Shown here: in pieces, positions 1-8,451 of the stretch
Numbering within the stretch: the stretch's first letter is position 1
How the letters are laid out: every line of letters starts with the position of its first letter
NCBI GenBank assembly: GCA_016866255.1
Contig: VGMY01000018.1
Span: forward strand, 1 to 41,534
DNA: 41,534 bases
Reading direction: 5' to 3'
Source: Bacteroidota bacterium
GTDB taxonomy: Bacteria; Bacteroidota; Bacteroidia; Flavobacteriales_D; Crocinitomicaceae
The notes under the pieces: model-generated
Told to the model about the DNA's origin: nothing
Seen by the model: the letters and a program-made list of their open reading frames with translations, nothing else
Database searches by the model: none
Made by a program: the position numbers and the translations under genes

Positions 1-429
1 TCCCCAAAAAGGAGCGATCATGTTGTAGCTCGGATCGGGAAAAGGATTAGCCGTAAATTCAAAATAGGGAGCTAAAAACGAAATGTTACCATTGTTGTTG
101 ATGATCACGCTGTCGTACTGGGTTCCGAAAAAATCAAAGCTGAAAGGAAGTTGGATATAGCTGGAAGATCCGTCGTCGTTGGGTGCCATGGCCAAGGTGT
201 AGGTGTTGTCCAAGGTCAGCATGCATCCGCAGAGGGCATTTTTTTGGCTCGAAGGATTAGGCTTTGCGGTGTTTGGGGCCACTAAGTCGGAAAATTGATA
301 CACGGTTCCTGCATTTAATTGACCGCTTTTCTTTAATTGATCGTATTCAGCAGTTGAAATATTTACCGAGTTTTTTTGTGCGAAAGAGGCTCCTGCCACC
401 ATCACGCAGAGGTAGATTAGTTTTTTCAT
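1..429 (-). CDS. Secreted nidogen-like protein, N-terminal part (runs off the left edge)
   Basis: The first 143 codons are visible, starting at the ATG at 429. The protein opens with a Sec signal peptide (MKKLIYLCVMVAGASFAQ, cleavage probably before Q). A Cys-containing stretch (ALCGCM) follows, then a pattern typical of nidogen-like (NIDO) domains: PFSFDFFGTQYDS, then NNNGNISF, then a stretch ending IAPFWG. Large Bacteroidota secreted proteins often have this layout and end in a T9SS sorting domain, but the C-terminus lies outside the window, so that part is inference. The gene is on the same strand as ahpC and lies downstream of it, separated by a clear terminator, so it probably has its own promoter. 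The exported nature is quite certain; the NIDO call rests on motif reading only. Confidence 0.6.
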   Translation of the reverse strand, partial: MKKLIYLCVMVAGASFAQKNSVNISTAEYDQLKKSGQLNAGTVYQFSDLVAPNTAKPNPSSQKNALCGCMLTLDNTYTLAMAPNDDGSSSYIQLPFSFDFFGTQYDSVIINNNGNISFLAPYFEFTANPFPDPSYNMIAPFWG

Positions 430-494
430 GGCCGTAAATTTTAGGGTTTCTTATTGGCTATAACGAGGCAGTTATATTGGCGTTGCCTTAGTGC

Positions 495-521
495 AAAAAA
501 AAAGCCCGAAAGTTTCGGGCT
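495..521 (-). terminator. Rho-independent terminator of the peroxiredoxin gene
   Basis: On the minus strand a GC-rich stem (AAGCCCGAAA pairing with TTTCGGGCTT, 503-521) is followed directly by a run of about nine T residues (plus-strand A run, 495-503). It lies about 25 bases past the ahpC stop codon. Confidence 0.85.
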
Positions 522-545
522 TGAAATTGCTTAATTACGAAGTAA

Positions 546-1178
546 TTAGTGTTTCGATAAATAATCGGCAACACCGTCGAAGCTTGGCTTCATAGCTGCG
601 TCTCCCTTCTGCCAATTGGCCGGGCAAACCTCACCGTGCTCTTCAAAATACTGTAAGGCATCTACCATGCGAAGGGCTTCGTCCACATTTCTTCCTAATG
701 GGAAGAAGTTGACCAACTGGTGCATTACGGTCCCGGATTTGTCGATAAGGAACAAACCTCGGTAAGCAATCATAGGACCGCTAGCGGTAAGGGTTCCTTC
801 CATGTCGTACTCGTACTCTCCGGCAAGCACCCCGTAAGCTTCGGAAATGGTTTTGGTGGTGTCGGCTACGATCGGATACGTAACGCCTTCAATTCCTCCT
901 TTGTTCTTGGGGGTTTGTAACCAAGCCCAGTGGGACTCTTGGGTATCGGTAGAACAAGCCACCACTTTTACTCCTCGCGCTTCAAACTCGCCAAGGGCAT
1001 TTTGAAAAGCGTGCAATTCGGAAGGACAAACAAACGTAAAATCCTTGGGATAAAAGAAAAACAAAACGTGATTTTTTCCACGGTATTGATCCAGGGAAAA
1101 GTCGTTAATAATGTCCTTGCCATTTATTACGGCAGCGGCACTGAACGAAGGGGCTTTTTTTCCTACAATTACTGACAT
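546..1178 (-). CDS. ahpC: Typical 2-Cys peroxiredoxin (AhpC/Prx1 type)
   Basis: A 210-residue cytosolic thiol peroxidase that reduces hydrogen peroxide and organic hydroperoxides. The peroxidatic cysteine is C51 in the motif FTFVCPSE and the resolving cysteine is C185 in EVCPANW, so this is the typical 2-Cys class, where the disulfide forms between subunits of a dimer. The length is normal for the family. A GGIEG loop is present near residue 94, but the C-terminus ends in YLSKH and lacks the YF motif linked to overoxidation sensitivity, so a robust bacterial enzyme is expected (inference). The gene is monocistronic: a TAnnTTTG promoter element lies just upstream and a terminator follows. No AhpF reductase is in the window, so electrons may come from thioredoxin. 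Confidence 0.93.
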   Translation of the reverse strand: MSVIVGKKAPSFSAAAVINGKDIINDFSLDQYRGKNHVLFFFYPKDFTFVCPSELHAFQNALGEFEARGVKVVACSTDTQESHWAWLQTPKNKGGIEGVTYPIVADTTKTISEAYGVLAGEYEYDMEGTLTASGPMIAYRGLFLIDKSGTVMHQLVNFFPLGRNVDEALRMVDALQYFEEHGEVCPANWQKGDAAMKPSFDGVADYLSKH

Positions 1179-1204
1179 GAATATTATTTTTTAAAAGTGA
1201 ACGA

Positions 1205-1212
1205 CAAAGGTA
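1205..1212 (-). promoter_or_regulatory. Probable -7 promoter element (TACCTTTG) for ahpC
   Basis: The minus strand reads TACCTTTG, an exact match to the Bacteroidota -7 consensus TAnnTTTG, 26 bases before the ahpC start. No good TTG -33 element is seen at the preferred spacing, so the call rests on the -7 box and its position. Confidence 0.5.
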
Positions 1213-1277
1213 AAAACAATCAACCGTTGATCTTGTTTTCACCGTTTAAATATTTTCGAGAATCTTCATTAAACAAC

Positions 1278-2630
1278 TTATTTACGCATTTCTGCCACGA
1301 AGTCATCGTACGAGAGAGGTTTTATTTTTAAACTAACATTGGCTTTAAAGTACTGCGTTAATTTTGTTTCGGCCAACTGGTCATAGATGTTGTTTGCTTG
1401 GTCTTTCTTGGAGAGCAATTCGCGGGCGGAAGTTTCCAATTCCTTTTCCTCGGGGGCAGGAAGACCATACTGGGCATAATTATTTACTATTAATCCTTTG
1501 GTGTAAGCCATTACCTCTTCGAACACCAGTTTCGTATTGCTGTCTTTGAATATTTTTGATTGGATGAGTTGCCACTTCAATGACTTTAAATAATCTTCAA
1601 ATTCTTTTTCAATCTCATTGTCTGAAATGGGTGTTGAAGCACTCATTTTAATCCATTTTTTCAAAAATTCTTGAGGAAACTCGATAGCAACATCGCGAAG
1701 CAATTGGTCGTATACTTTTCTTGTTAACATTCGATCTGCGTCCCGTTCAAATAATATTTCCAGGTCTTTTTTAACGCGAGTTCGAAGGCTTAGTTCGTCC
1801 GAAACCTCTCCGCTTTGATACAATTTTTGGAAAAAATCAGGGTTAAGCTCTGCTAATTCCATTCGTTTGATTTCGCTAATTTGAAACTCAAAGTGTTCGG
1901 TGCTTTCGGGCAGCGTTTCTTCGGTCAATCCTAGTAGAGAAGCTTTATCCGCGGCATCTTTTGAAACCGTAGAAGGGTCTAATCGAACCGATTCTCCTGA
2001 TTTTTTTCCAAGAAGCGCTTGGGCTCCTTCTTTCGACGGTAAAAATTCCAGCGATATCGTAGTGTTATGGTTTATACCGCCCTTCACTTTTTTTCCAGCT
2101 TCGTTCAATTGAACAAAGGCCCCTAGCACCATGTCTTTTTCTCCTACCTCTTCCGCATTGATCATTTTGCCGTACCGTCGTCGAATGTCCTCAATTTGCT
2201 GATCAATTAATGGGTCATCAACCCTGATGGTATGATATTCCACTCCAGCTTTCAGGACCGACTCGTAGTCGAAAGCGGAGGCCATACCGATTTCAAAAGT
2301 AAATTTAAACGTTCCCGGTTTATCGAAAGAACCTTCCATTTCATGCTGGGACGAAGGGATCGGATTACCCAGAATTTCCAAACGATTCTCTTCAATGAAG
2401 CGGTTGATTCCGTCGTTGGTAAGTTGGTTCAGAACCTCAGCCAACACGGCCTTGCCAAACCGTTTTTCGATGACTCCAAAAGGAATATGCCCAGGACGGA
2501 AACCCGGAATTTTTGCAGTTTTTCGATATTTTTCAAGTTGTGTTTTTACGTTTTGGGTATAATCCAACGATTCGATTTCTACGATTAGCAGCCCGTTTAA
2601 TGCATCAATATTTTGACGTAATACATTCAT
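1278..2630 (-). CDS. tig: Trigger factor (ribosome-associated chaperone and prolyl isomerase)
   Basis: A 450-residue cytosolic chaperone that binds the ribosome exit tunnel and nascent chains. The N-terminal ribosome-binding segment shows the family signature as GFRPGHIP near residue 46, followed by a central FKBP-like region and a long helical C-terminal domain rich in charged residues. The central domain is divergent, as is usual in Bacteroidota. The start is the ATG at 2630 (protein begins MNVLRQNI), which fits the family. A longer frame extends to 2708 but runs through the tRNA-Leu gene and is not coding. The gene follows tRNA-Leu on the same strand, with a terminator-like hairpin between them. 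Confidence 0.9.
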   Translation of the reverse strand: MNVLRQNIDALNGLLIVEIESLDYTQNVKTQLEKYRKTAKIPGFRPGHIPFGVIEKRFGKAVLAEVLNQLTNDGINRFIEENRLEILGNPIPSSQHEMEGSFDKPGTFKFTFEIGMASAFDYESVLKAGVEYHTIRVDDPLIDQQIEDIRRRYGKMINAEEVGEKDMVLGAFVQLNEAGKKVKGGINHNTTISLEFLPSKEGAQALLGKKSGESVRLDPSTVSKDAADKASLLGLTEETLPESTEHFEFQISEIKRMELAELNPDFFQKLYQSGEVSDELSLRTRVKKDLEILFERDADRMLTRKVYDQLLRDVAIEFPQEFLKKWIKMSASTPISDNEIEKEFEDYLKSLKWQLIQSKIFKDSNTKLVFEEVMAYTKGLIVNNYAQYGLPAPEEKELETSARELLSKKDQANNIYDQLAETKLTQYFKANVSLKIKPLSYDDFVAEMRK

Positions 2631-2643
2631 AATCTTTCTATTC

Positions 2644-2672
2644 AAAAAAAAAGGCCCCGAATTTACGAGACC
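2644..2672 (-). terminator. Terminator between tRNA-Leu and trigger factor
   Basis: On the minus strand GGTCTCG (2666-2672) can pair with CGGGGCC (2653-2659), seven pairs including two G-U, followed by nine T residues (2644-2652). It lies immediately 3' of the tRNA and about 14 bases before the tig start codon, so it should end the tRNA transcript; any read-through would feed tig. Confidence 0.65.
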
Positions 2673-2679
2673 TTGTAGG

Positions 2680-2761
2680 TGCGGATGGAGGGACTCGAAC
2701 CCGCACACCTCACGGCACTAGATCCTAAGTCTAGCGTGTCTACCAATTTCACCACATCCGC
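2680..2761 (-). tRNA. tRNA-Leu (anticodon UAG)
   Basis: A complete cloverleaf reads on the minus strand. The acceptor GCGGATG pairs with CATCCGC, the D arm contains GGTAGAC, the anticodon stem CTAGA/TCTAG encloses the loop CTTAGGA (anticodon TAG), a short variable arm follows, and the T arm carries GGGTTCGAGTCC. The 82-nucleotide length suits a class II tRNA-Leu. The discriminator base is A; the following genomic bases are CCT, so the terminal CCA is not fully encoded and must be added enzymatically. Confidence 0.93.
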
Positions 2762-2838
2762 ATTTACCAACTTTGTTGCCCCGTTGAGCTAATTGGTCGG
2801 CAAAGATACAAAACAAATGAAAACTTACAAGAGATAAC

Positions 2839-3606
2839 CTAGGGTTTTTGGCCTTTCAAAGATTGTCGGATTTCTTTCATGAATTCGGAGGCAAACACAA
2901 AGCTGTTGATTTCCGAATTTTCACTGTTCATGATGGAATACCGATCACCTTCCCACCATTTCTTACCCTGAAAAATGAAGATAACGCTGTCCCCAATTTC
3001 CATAACCGAATTCATATCATGGGTAATAACCACCGTTGTTATGCCATATTCATAAGTTATATCTTTAATTAAACTGTCTATGACGATGGCGGTTTTGGGA
3101 TCCAAACCGGAGTTAGGTTCGTCGCAAAAAAGATATTTAGGATTCAAAGAAATTGCCCGAGCAATTCCTACACGTTTCTGCATGCCTCCGGAACATTCCG
3201 AAGGGCGCAGGTTGTTTACACCCGATAAATTAACCCTTTCAAGGCAAAAATCAACGCGCATTTGCATTTCTTTTTTGGTCATTTTACTAAACATCGAAAG
3301 GGGGAACTTTATATTTTCTTCAACGGTCATCGAGTCAAATAATGCGCTGCCCTGAAACAACATCCCTATTTCTTGCCGAAGTTCGCTTTTCTCTCCTTTT
3401 TCCATCGCGCTGAAATTTCTTCCATCGAAAAAGATATTCCCGGAATCTATTTCGTGCAATCCCACCATGCATTTGGCCAACACCGATTTTCCTTGTCCGG
3501 ATTGGCCGATGACTAGATTTACTCTTCCCTGCAAGAAGGTAGCCGAAACATCAAATAGCACTTGTTGTTGACCGAATGTTTTATTAACCGAAACCACCTC
3601 AATCAT
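2839..3606 (-). CDS. mlaF: MlaF-type ABC transporter ATPase (phospholipid transport)
   Basis: A 255-residue ABC ATPase of the MlaF/Ttg2A family, which powers MlaE-type permeases moving phospholipids between the inner and outer membranes. Visible motifs are Walker A GQSGQGKS (34-41), the Q loop FQGSALFD (84-91), the ABC signature CSGGMQKR (138-145), Walker B YLFCDEP (158-164) and the switch histidine in ITHD (H196). The FQGSALFD sequence is characteristic of the MlaF group. The start codon overlaps the last base of the upstream mlaE, so the two are co-translated. The usual MCE-domain partner (MlaD) is not in the window; it may be encoded elsewhere. Confidence 0.9.
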   Translation of the reverse strand: MIEVVSVNKTFGQQQVLFDVSATFLQGRVNLVIGQSGQGKSVLAKCMVGLHEIDSGNIFFDGRNFSAMEKGEKSELRQEIGMLFQGSALFDSMTVEENIKFPLSMFSKMTKKEMQMRVDFCLERVNLSGVNNLRPSECSGGMQKRVGIARAISLNPKYLFCDEPNSGLDPKTAIVIDSLIKDITYEYGITTVVITHDMNSVMEIGDSVIFIFQGKKWWEGDRYSIMNSENSEINSFVFASEFMKEIRQSLKGQKP

Positions 3607-4346
3607 CAGAGCAACATTAATTTAGTGATTACGAAATTGAAGATTAGAATAACAACACTGCTCACAACTACCGATTTTGTTGAAGCTTTTCCAACGTCGA
3701 GCGATCCTCCTTTTACGTAGTAGCCATAAAATGATGAAATGGTAACGATGATAAATCCGAAAGCCACTGTTTTTGTCAAGGCGTAATAAATATTATACAC
3801 ATCAAACCATGAACGCAACCCAAGAATATAGGTCTCAGGACTTTGCAAATCCGAAATTACTAAAGCCATAAAACCACCGAACATGCCTAAAAACATCGAA
3901 AAAATAACGAGAACAGGAAAATAAATAATGGCAGCAATTACTTTGGGAAACACTAAATAATTTAACGAGTTGACCCCCATGATTTCCAAGGCGTCGATTT
4001 GTTCGGTGATGCGCATGGTCCCAATTTCAGAAGCAATGTTGGATCCCACTTTTCCTGCTAGAATCAGGGAAATGATGGTTGGGGAAAATTCCAGGATAAT
4101 ACTCGACTGAGTGATATAACCTACCGTGTATGCCGGCAACAGTGGGTTGTCCATGTTGGAAGCGGTCTGCAACGAAATCACCGCCCCTATGAAGGTGGAC
4201 ATTAAGGCCACAAGCGGAATCGAATTAATGCCAATATACTGAACCTCCTGCATGAACATTTTCCAGAAAATGGATATTTTTTTGGGTTTGCGAAACACCC
4301 AAGCCAACATAATGAAATATGCCCCTATATTTCGAATATAGTTCAT
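3606..4346 (-). CDS. mlaE: MlaE-type ABC permease (phospholipid transport)
   Basis: A 246-residue integral membrane protein of the MlaE/YrbE family. About five hydrophobic segments are visible. The conserved family core is present: an IGAVISLQ segment near residue 53, then LAGKVGSNIASEIGTM around residues 96-111 and ITEQIDALE just after, the signature stretch of the family. It pairs with MlaF, encoded directly downstream with a one-base overlap. The gene begins 62 bases from the divergent SprT-like gene, with promoter-like motifs for both in the gap. Confidence 0.92.
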   Translation of the reverse strand: MNYIRNIGAYFIMLAWVFRKPKKISIFWKMFMQEVQYIGINSIPLVALMSTFIGAVISLQTASNMDNPLLPAYTVGYITQSSIILEFSPTIISLILAGKVGSNIASEIGTMRITEQIDALEIMGVNSLNYLVFPKVIAAIIYFPVLVIFSMFLGMFGGFMALVISDLQSPETYILGLRSWFDVYNIYYALTKTVAFGFIIVTISSFYGYYVKGGSLDVGKASTKSVVVSSVVILIFNFVITKLMLL

Positions 4347-4351
4347 GCTGA

Positions 4352-4359
4352 TAAAGGTA
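4352..4359 (-). promoter_or_regulatory. Possible -7 element (TACCTTTA) for mlaE-mlaF
   Basis: The minus strand reads TACCTTTA five bases before the mlaE ATG, one mismatch from TAnnTTTG. If used, the transcript would be leaderless or nearly so. No clear -33 TTG is seen. Confidence 0.3.
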
Positions 4360-4374
4360 ATATTTATTTTTTCG

Positions 4375-4404
4375 TTGCGTCCATAATTTTCTTTCCTACC
4401 TTTA
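4375..4404 (+). promoter_or_regulatory. Probable promoter for the SprT-like gene (TTG-N19-TACCTTTA)
   Basis: TTG at 4375-4377 is followed after 19 bases by TACCTTTA at 4397-4404, matching the Bacteroidota -33/-7 arrangement with one mismatch in the last base. The ATG lies only four bases after the -7 box, which predicts a leaderless or very short-leader mRNA. Confidence 0.45.
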
Positions 4405-4408
4405 TCTA

Positions 4409-5038
4409 ATGAGCCAAATACTGCGCTATCGGGAAGTTTTTGGCAAATATGTTCCCGAGCCCTTTGTTGAGGTCGTTGTAGAATTGTTGATTCGATCGAA
4501 CGTGCAATTTAAAATTGTCAAGAACCGCGCTTCGAAATTGGGGGACTTCCGCCCCTACAACCCTCGAGGCAAACCGCAGATAACGGTAAACGGCAACTTG
4601 AATCCTTATGCTTTTCTTATCACCACTCTACATGAATTTGCCCATTGGAAGACGTTTGAGGAGTTTGGAAGAAGCGTCGCTCCTCACGGATCGGAATGGA
4701 AAGCGGCATTTTCGAAGTTACTTGAAAAAATTATTAAGCACCCTGAATTACCCGATTCGTTAAAAATCGCCTTGAACAAGTCTTTGAAAAACCCAAAAGC
4801 CTCTTCGTGCAGCGATCTGTCCTTAAATAGGGTTTTAGCGAGTTATGATAAAAAAAATGGTTCTGAAATCATCCTAGAAAACCTTCCAAAAAACGCTACC
4901 TTTGCCCTAGGTAATCGACTTTTTATTAAAGGAAATAAACGTAGGACGCGCATTGAGTGCAAAGAATGGAGTACTGGAAAAACTTACCTGGTGCATGTAC
5001 TAGCTAAGGTATTACCAACGATTCAAGATGAAAAATAA
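4409..5038 (+). CDS. SprT-like zinc metalloprotease-family protein
   Basis: A 209-residue protein with the zincin motif HEFAH (residues 75-79) and a third likely ligand H93 in the APHGSEWK motif, both placed as in the SprT/SprT-like family. The family is related to eukaryotic SPRTN, which degrades DNA-protein crosslinks; bacterial members are little studied and no substrate can be inferred. No signal peptide is present, so it should be cytosolic. The C-terminal half (about 120-209) is basic and lacks a clear CxxC zinc ribbon. The last 11 bases overlap manC, so it is co-transcribed with the GDP-mannose enzyme, a pairing that looks positional rather than functional. Confidence 0.8.
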   Translation: MSQILRYREVFGKYVPEPFVEVVVELLIRSNVQFKIVKNRASKLGDFRPYNPRGKPQITVNGNLNPYAFLITTLHEFAHWKTFEEFGRSVAPHGSEWKAAFSKLLEKIIKHPELPDSLKIALNKSLKNPKASSCSDLSLNRVLASYDKKNGSEIILENLPKNATFALGNRLFIKGNKRRTRIECKEWSTGKTYLVHVLAKVLPTIQDEK

Positions 5039-6113
5039 GAATGTATACAGCTTAATTATGGCCGGGGGGATTGGGAGCCGTTTTTGGCCCATGTCTACCG
5101 CAAAAAAACCCAAGCAATTTTTGGACGTATTGGGCGTTGGAAAGTCGCTTCTTCAGTTGACGTTCGAAAGAATGCTGGCTTTCTCTGAACCGCAAAACAT
5201 TTTTATTTTAACCAACTCAGAATACGGTGAATTGGTTTTAGAACAACTCCCGGGAATTCATTCATCACAAATAATTTGTGAACCAGAACGAAAAAATACG
5301 GCTCCCTGTATTGCCTTTGCAACGGGGAAAATTCATGTGTTGAATCCAAAAGCCACCCTAATTATTTCACCGTCGGACCACTTAGTTGTGAATTCAGAGA
5401 GATTTAACCGGTGTATGTTCCTTGCGGTGGAAACCGCTGGGAAAGGCCAACTGGTAACCCTCGGTATTCAACCAACGCGTCCTGATACAGGCTACGGTTA
5501 TATTGAAATCGCCGATCAATCGGTCGGCAATATACACCCTGTGCTTCGTTTTCGTGAAAAACCCGATATTCAAACCGCAAGCGCGTTTGTTGCTTCGGGG
5601 AATTATCTGTGGAATGCTGGAATCTTTGTTTGGAATACGACCGTCATTATGCAGGCATTTCAACAGCACGCGAAGAAATTAGATCAGTTATTTTTTGGAA
5701 ACCTTTCGGCCTACAATACCAGCGAAGAGCATCATTTTATGCAAAAATCGTTTGCCGCTTGTGAGGATATTTCCATTGATTTTGCAGTTATGGAGCATGC
5801 AAAGAATGTGTCGGTAATTTGTTCCGATTTCGATTGGAGCGATCTTGGCACTTGGGGAAGCCTAACAGACCATTTGGCGAAAGACCGGCTTGGCAACGCT
5901 GTTTTAGGTAATAGTGTTCATTTATTTGCCTCTGAAAATTGCCTGGTTCATATGCCGGATGGCAAGGTGGCGTTGTTGGACGGACTGAAAGATTTTATTG
6001 TGGTGGATTCAGATGGAATGCTGTTGATTTTGCGAAAAGAGCATGAGCAGCAACTTAAAAATTATTTAAAGGTGCTTGAACCTAAAACCAGAAAACCTCC
6101 GAATAATGGTTAA
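5028..6113 (+). CDS. manC: Mannose-1-phosphate guanylyltransferase (GDP-mannose pyrophosphorylase)
   Basis: A 361-residue cytosolic enzyme making GDP-mannose from mannose 1-phosphate and GTP, a precursor for glycans and GDP-fucose. The nucleotidyltransferase signature is complete: MAGGIGSRFWPMS (11-23), KKPKQF (26-31), EPERKNTAPCIA (85-96), SPSDH (114-118), RPDTGYGYIE (151-160) and FREKPD (175-180). The length fits the short monofunctional form without the C-terminal isomerase domain found in bifunctional ManC/AlgA. It overlaps the SprT-like gene upstream by 11 bases and dusB downstream by 8 bases, forming a tight three-gene operon. Confidence 0.92.
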   Translation: MKNKNVYSLIMAGGIGSRFWPMSTAKKPKQFLDVLGVGKSLLQLTFERMLAFSEPQNIFILTNSEYGELVLEQLPGIHSSQIICEPERKNTAPCIAFATGKIHVLNPKATLIISPSDHLVVNSERFNRCMFLAVETAGKGQLVTLGIQPTRPDTGYGYIEIADQSVGNIHPVLRFREKPDIQTASAFVASGNYLWNAGIFVWNTTVIMQAFQQHAKKLDQLFFGNLSAYNTSEEHHFMQKSFAACEDISIDFAVMEHAKNVSVICSDFDWSDLGTWGSLTDHLAKDRLGNAVLGNSVHLFASENCLVHMPDGKVALLDGLKDFIVVDSDGMLLILRKEHEQQLKNYLKVLEPKTRKPPNNG

Positions 6114-7095
6114 AATTCGCTCATTGGAATTGGGAGAGTTTCCTTTACTTCTGGCACCCATGGAGGACGTGAGCGATCCTCCGTTTCGAGCGCTTTGTAA
6201 AAAGCACGGAGTCGACATGATGTACACGGAGTTTATTTCTTCCGAAGGCCTCATTCGTGATGCGGTAAAGAGCGTTCAAAAAATGGATATTTTCGAATAC
6301 GAGAGGCCTATTGGGGTACAGATTTTCGGTTCCGAAGAAAAAACGATGGTGCACGCTGCGAAAATCATTGAATCCGTAAAACCGGACCTTATTGATATCA
6401 ATTACGGTTGTCCGGTGAAAAAAGTGGCGTGTAAGGGAGCTGGAGCTGCCTTGCTTCAGGATATACCTAAGATGGTGCGTTTGACTAACGCGGTAGTAAA
6501 GGCAGTGCGAGTTCCTGTTACGGTTAAAACAAGGTTAGGATGGGACGACTCGACGAAGAATATTGTTGAAACTGCTGAGAGCTTACAAGACATTGGCATT
6601 GAGGCCTTGACAATTCATGGAAGAACGCGCGCTCAAATGTATAAAGGGCCAGCTGATTGGTCTTTAATTGGAGCGGTAAAAAACAATCAACGGATGCGCA
6701 TTCCTATTTTTGGAAACGGCGATATCGATTCTCCTGAGAAAGCGCTTGAGTATAAAAATACCTACGGAGTTGATGGTTTGATGATCGGAAGAGCTGCGAT
6801 TGGATACCCTTGGATTTTTAACGAAATAAAAGCTTTTTTAACGAAGCAACAGTCCTTGGATCCCCCTTCGATAGAAGACAGGATAGCCGCGGTTGAGGAA
6901 CATTTAGATTTCAGCATTCGTTGGAAAGGGGAAAAAGTGGGGGTAGCAGAAATGAAAAGGCATTATTCCAATTACTTTAAAGGAATAGCACATTTTAAAG
7001 ATTACCGAACTCGATTGGTTATCGCCAATGACCTATGCGAGGTACTGGAAATTATTGACGAGTTGAAGGCCAATTTTGCCACCGTAAGTAGCTGA
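6106..7095 (+). CDS. dusB: tRNA-dihydrouridine synthase (DusB family)
   Basis: A 329-residue flavoenzyme that reduces uridines in the tRNA D loop. Motifs from the start used here are APMEDVSD (17-24, FMN-binding loop), the TEFISSEGL stretch (41-49), INYGCPVKK with catalytic C102, KTRLGWDD and GRAAIGYPWIF. I chose the ATG at 6106, which overlaps the end of manC and leaves the protein starting MVKIRSLELG; a TTG at 6076 would add ten residues and is unlikely. The gene ends two bases before the convergent 450-residue membrane protein gene, so there is no room for a classical intergenic terminator. Confidence 0.9.
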   Translation: MVKIRSLELGEFPLLLAPMEDVSDPPFRALCKKHGVDMMYTEFISSEGLIRDAVKSVQKMDIFEYERPIGVQIFGSEEKTMVHAAKIIESVKPDLIDINYGCPVKKVACKGAGAALLQDIPKMVRLTNAVVKAVRVPVTVKTRLGWDDSTKNIVETAESLQDIGIEALTIHGRTRAQMYKGPADWSLIGAVKNNQRMRIPIFGNGDIDSPEKALEYKNTYGVDGLMIGRAAIGYPWIFNEIKAFLTKQQSLDPPSIEDRIAAVEEHLDFSIRWKGEKVGVAEMKRHYSNYFKGIAHFKDYRTRLVIANDLCEVLEIIDELKANFATVSS

Positions 7096-7096
7096 T

Positions 7097-8449
7097 TTAT
7101 TTTTTTTTCCGATCGAGTTTTTGCAACTCTTTGACCAACATCTTGGATGGCAGGTGCATGTCAATGTGAAAATAATCTGAACCATATTCCTTAAGTTCAA
7201 TTGTGCAAGGCTGATTTTTTATGGTCCAGCGAACAAAATTATCACTTGAGGGAACCAGGTCCGGGAAAACGGAGGAGGATGAAAAACGGCATCGACTTTT
7301 TTCCATTTTCATCGTTAACAGTGGCGCATATAAAAAACGAAGTTTATTTTCCTCGTTCCGCAAAATTCCCTTCGTATAAAGAGCGGTTAATAAACTTTTT
7401 ACAGAGGGGTTGACTCCCATCATCACGGAGTATCCTGGAACGCTTATTTTTTGTTGACGAACGGTTTCTTTAGGGTTGAAATTTTCATCAAATTCAGTCA
7501 CCACTATTTTTTCTATGGAATGTACGGTGCCCCCCTCGCGGAATGACAAGTTCCCATCCCACGATTTTAAAAATAAACTTGTTGGAAAACCGATTTTCTT
7601 TCCATAAGCGTGCAGGTTACTAGTTAATTTTTGAATGAATTTTTGGTGAATGAAAGTGGAATCCAAGTGCAGTTCTATGGCTTTTGAGTCCGATTTACTT
7701 AGGGGCAGTCCTAAAGAATTATCTCGGAACTGAATTCCATGAGCTTCGGTGGTTTTAAAGAGTCCCGATAGATGCATTTCTGTTGAGTCGTTTTGGGAAC
7801 TTAACAAAATACGGTTAACGCCCCAAGGTTCAAGAAAAGCCCCCTCGGAATAAGCGACAAAGGTACCAGAACCGTATTTAGGTTCCTGGAAGAATCGTTT
7901 CCATGCACCAGCTATTTCCCCTTTGACAGCGCCCCTAATTCTTCCTAGCCGCTTTTTAAGATGATTTCCCGAATACAGCAGGGCATATTTTTTTTCGTAA
8001 CAGAATGAAACGTTTTTCTCTTTAAAATATAAAATGCGTGTGTTGTTGGTAGAGGAGTCTAAGATTTGTGTGTTTTTTCGAAAACGGTCTACGAGTTGGA
8101 TAACTTTTGATGAATCGTTAAGGGCCACCATTATGCCCCATTCGGTCATATCAACGTTAGCGAACATATATGCTTCGGATTGAATATTGATCCCGTATTG
8201 TTTTCCCTGACTAAGGATAAAATCTGCGGATACAAACTCTCGAATGGGAAGGTTGTATTTGTAGAAAATGGGGCTGAGGTCCTTACATAGTTCAATAATC
8301 TTCATTCGAATTAAAATATCTGAAACCGGCAGCCTTTCGCGCAAACTTACAGAGTCCTTGTTGCGCAATAACTTACTTTTAAATAGTAAGATCGTCGTAA
8401 GTCCGGCTGCTATCAATAAAAACATTAAACCTTGATTGAGCCTCTTCAC
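7097..8449 (-). CDS. Membrane-anchored protein of unknown function, third gene of an envelope cluster
   Basis: I do not recognise a characterised family. The 450 residues begin with a short basic stretch and one hydrophobic segment (about 8-25) followed by KSKLLRNK, so this is probably an inner-membrane anchor with the rest in the periplasm. The start is a GTG at 8449, two bases after the stop of the upstream gene, which implies coupling. A segment near residues 90-122 (a YGINI motif, then MFAN, WGIMVAL, DSSK, DRFR) resembles a segment in the upstream 599-residue protein (a GLDFDK motif, then FTFGI, DQSAL, DDF), suggesting the two share a fold, possibly related to DUF4836-type Bacteroidota proteins. 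The C-terminus is strongly basic (DRKKK). Confidence 0.7.
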   Translation of the reverse strand: MKRLNQGLMFLLIAAGLTTILLFKSKLLRNKDSVSLRERLPVSDILIRMKIIELCKDLSPIFYKYNLPIREFVSADFILSQGKQYGINIQSEAYMFANVDMTEWGIMVALNDSSKVIQLVDRFRKNTQILDSSTNNTRILYFKEKNVSFCYEKKYALLYSGNHLKKRLGRIRGAVKGEIAGAWKRFFQEPKYGSGTFVAYSEGAFLEPWGVNRILLSSQNDSTEMHLSGLFKTTEAHGIQFRDNSLGLPLSKSDSKAIELHLDSTFIHQKFIQKLTSNLHAYGKKIGFPTSLFLKSWDGNLSFREGGTVHSIEKIVVTEFDENFNPKETVRQQKISVPGYSVMMGVNPSVKSLLTALYTKGILRNEENKLRFLYAPLLTMKMEKSRCRFSSSSVFPDLVPSSDNFVRWTIKNQPCTIELKEYGSDYFHIDMHLPSKMLVKELQKLDRKKK

Positions 8450-8451
8450 GA

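Noticed and set aside
2631..2708. Extended start for trigger factor at 2708
   Set aside because: The extra 26 codons run through the tRNA-Leu 3' half and its terminator; the family start matches ATG 2630.
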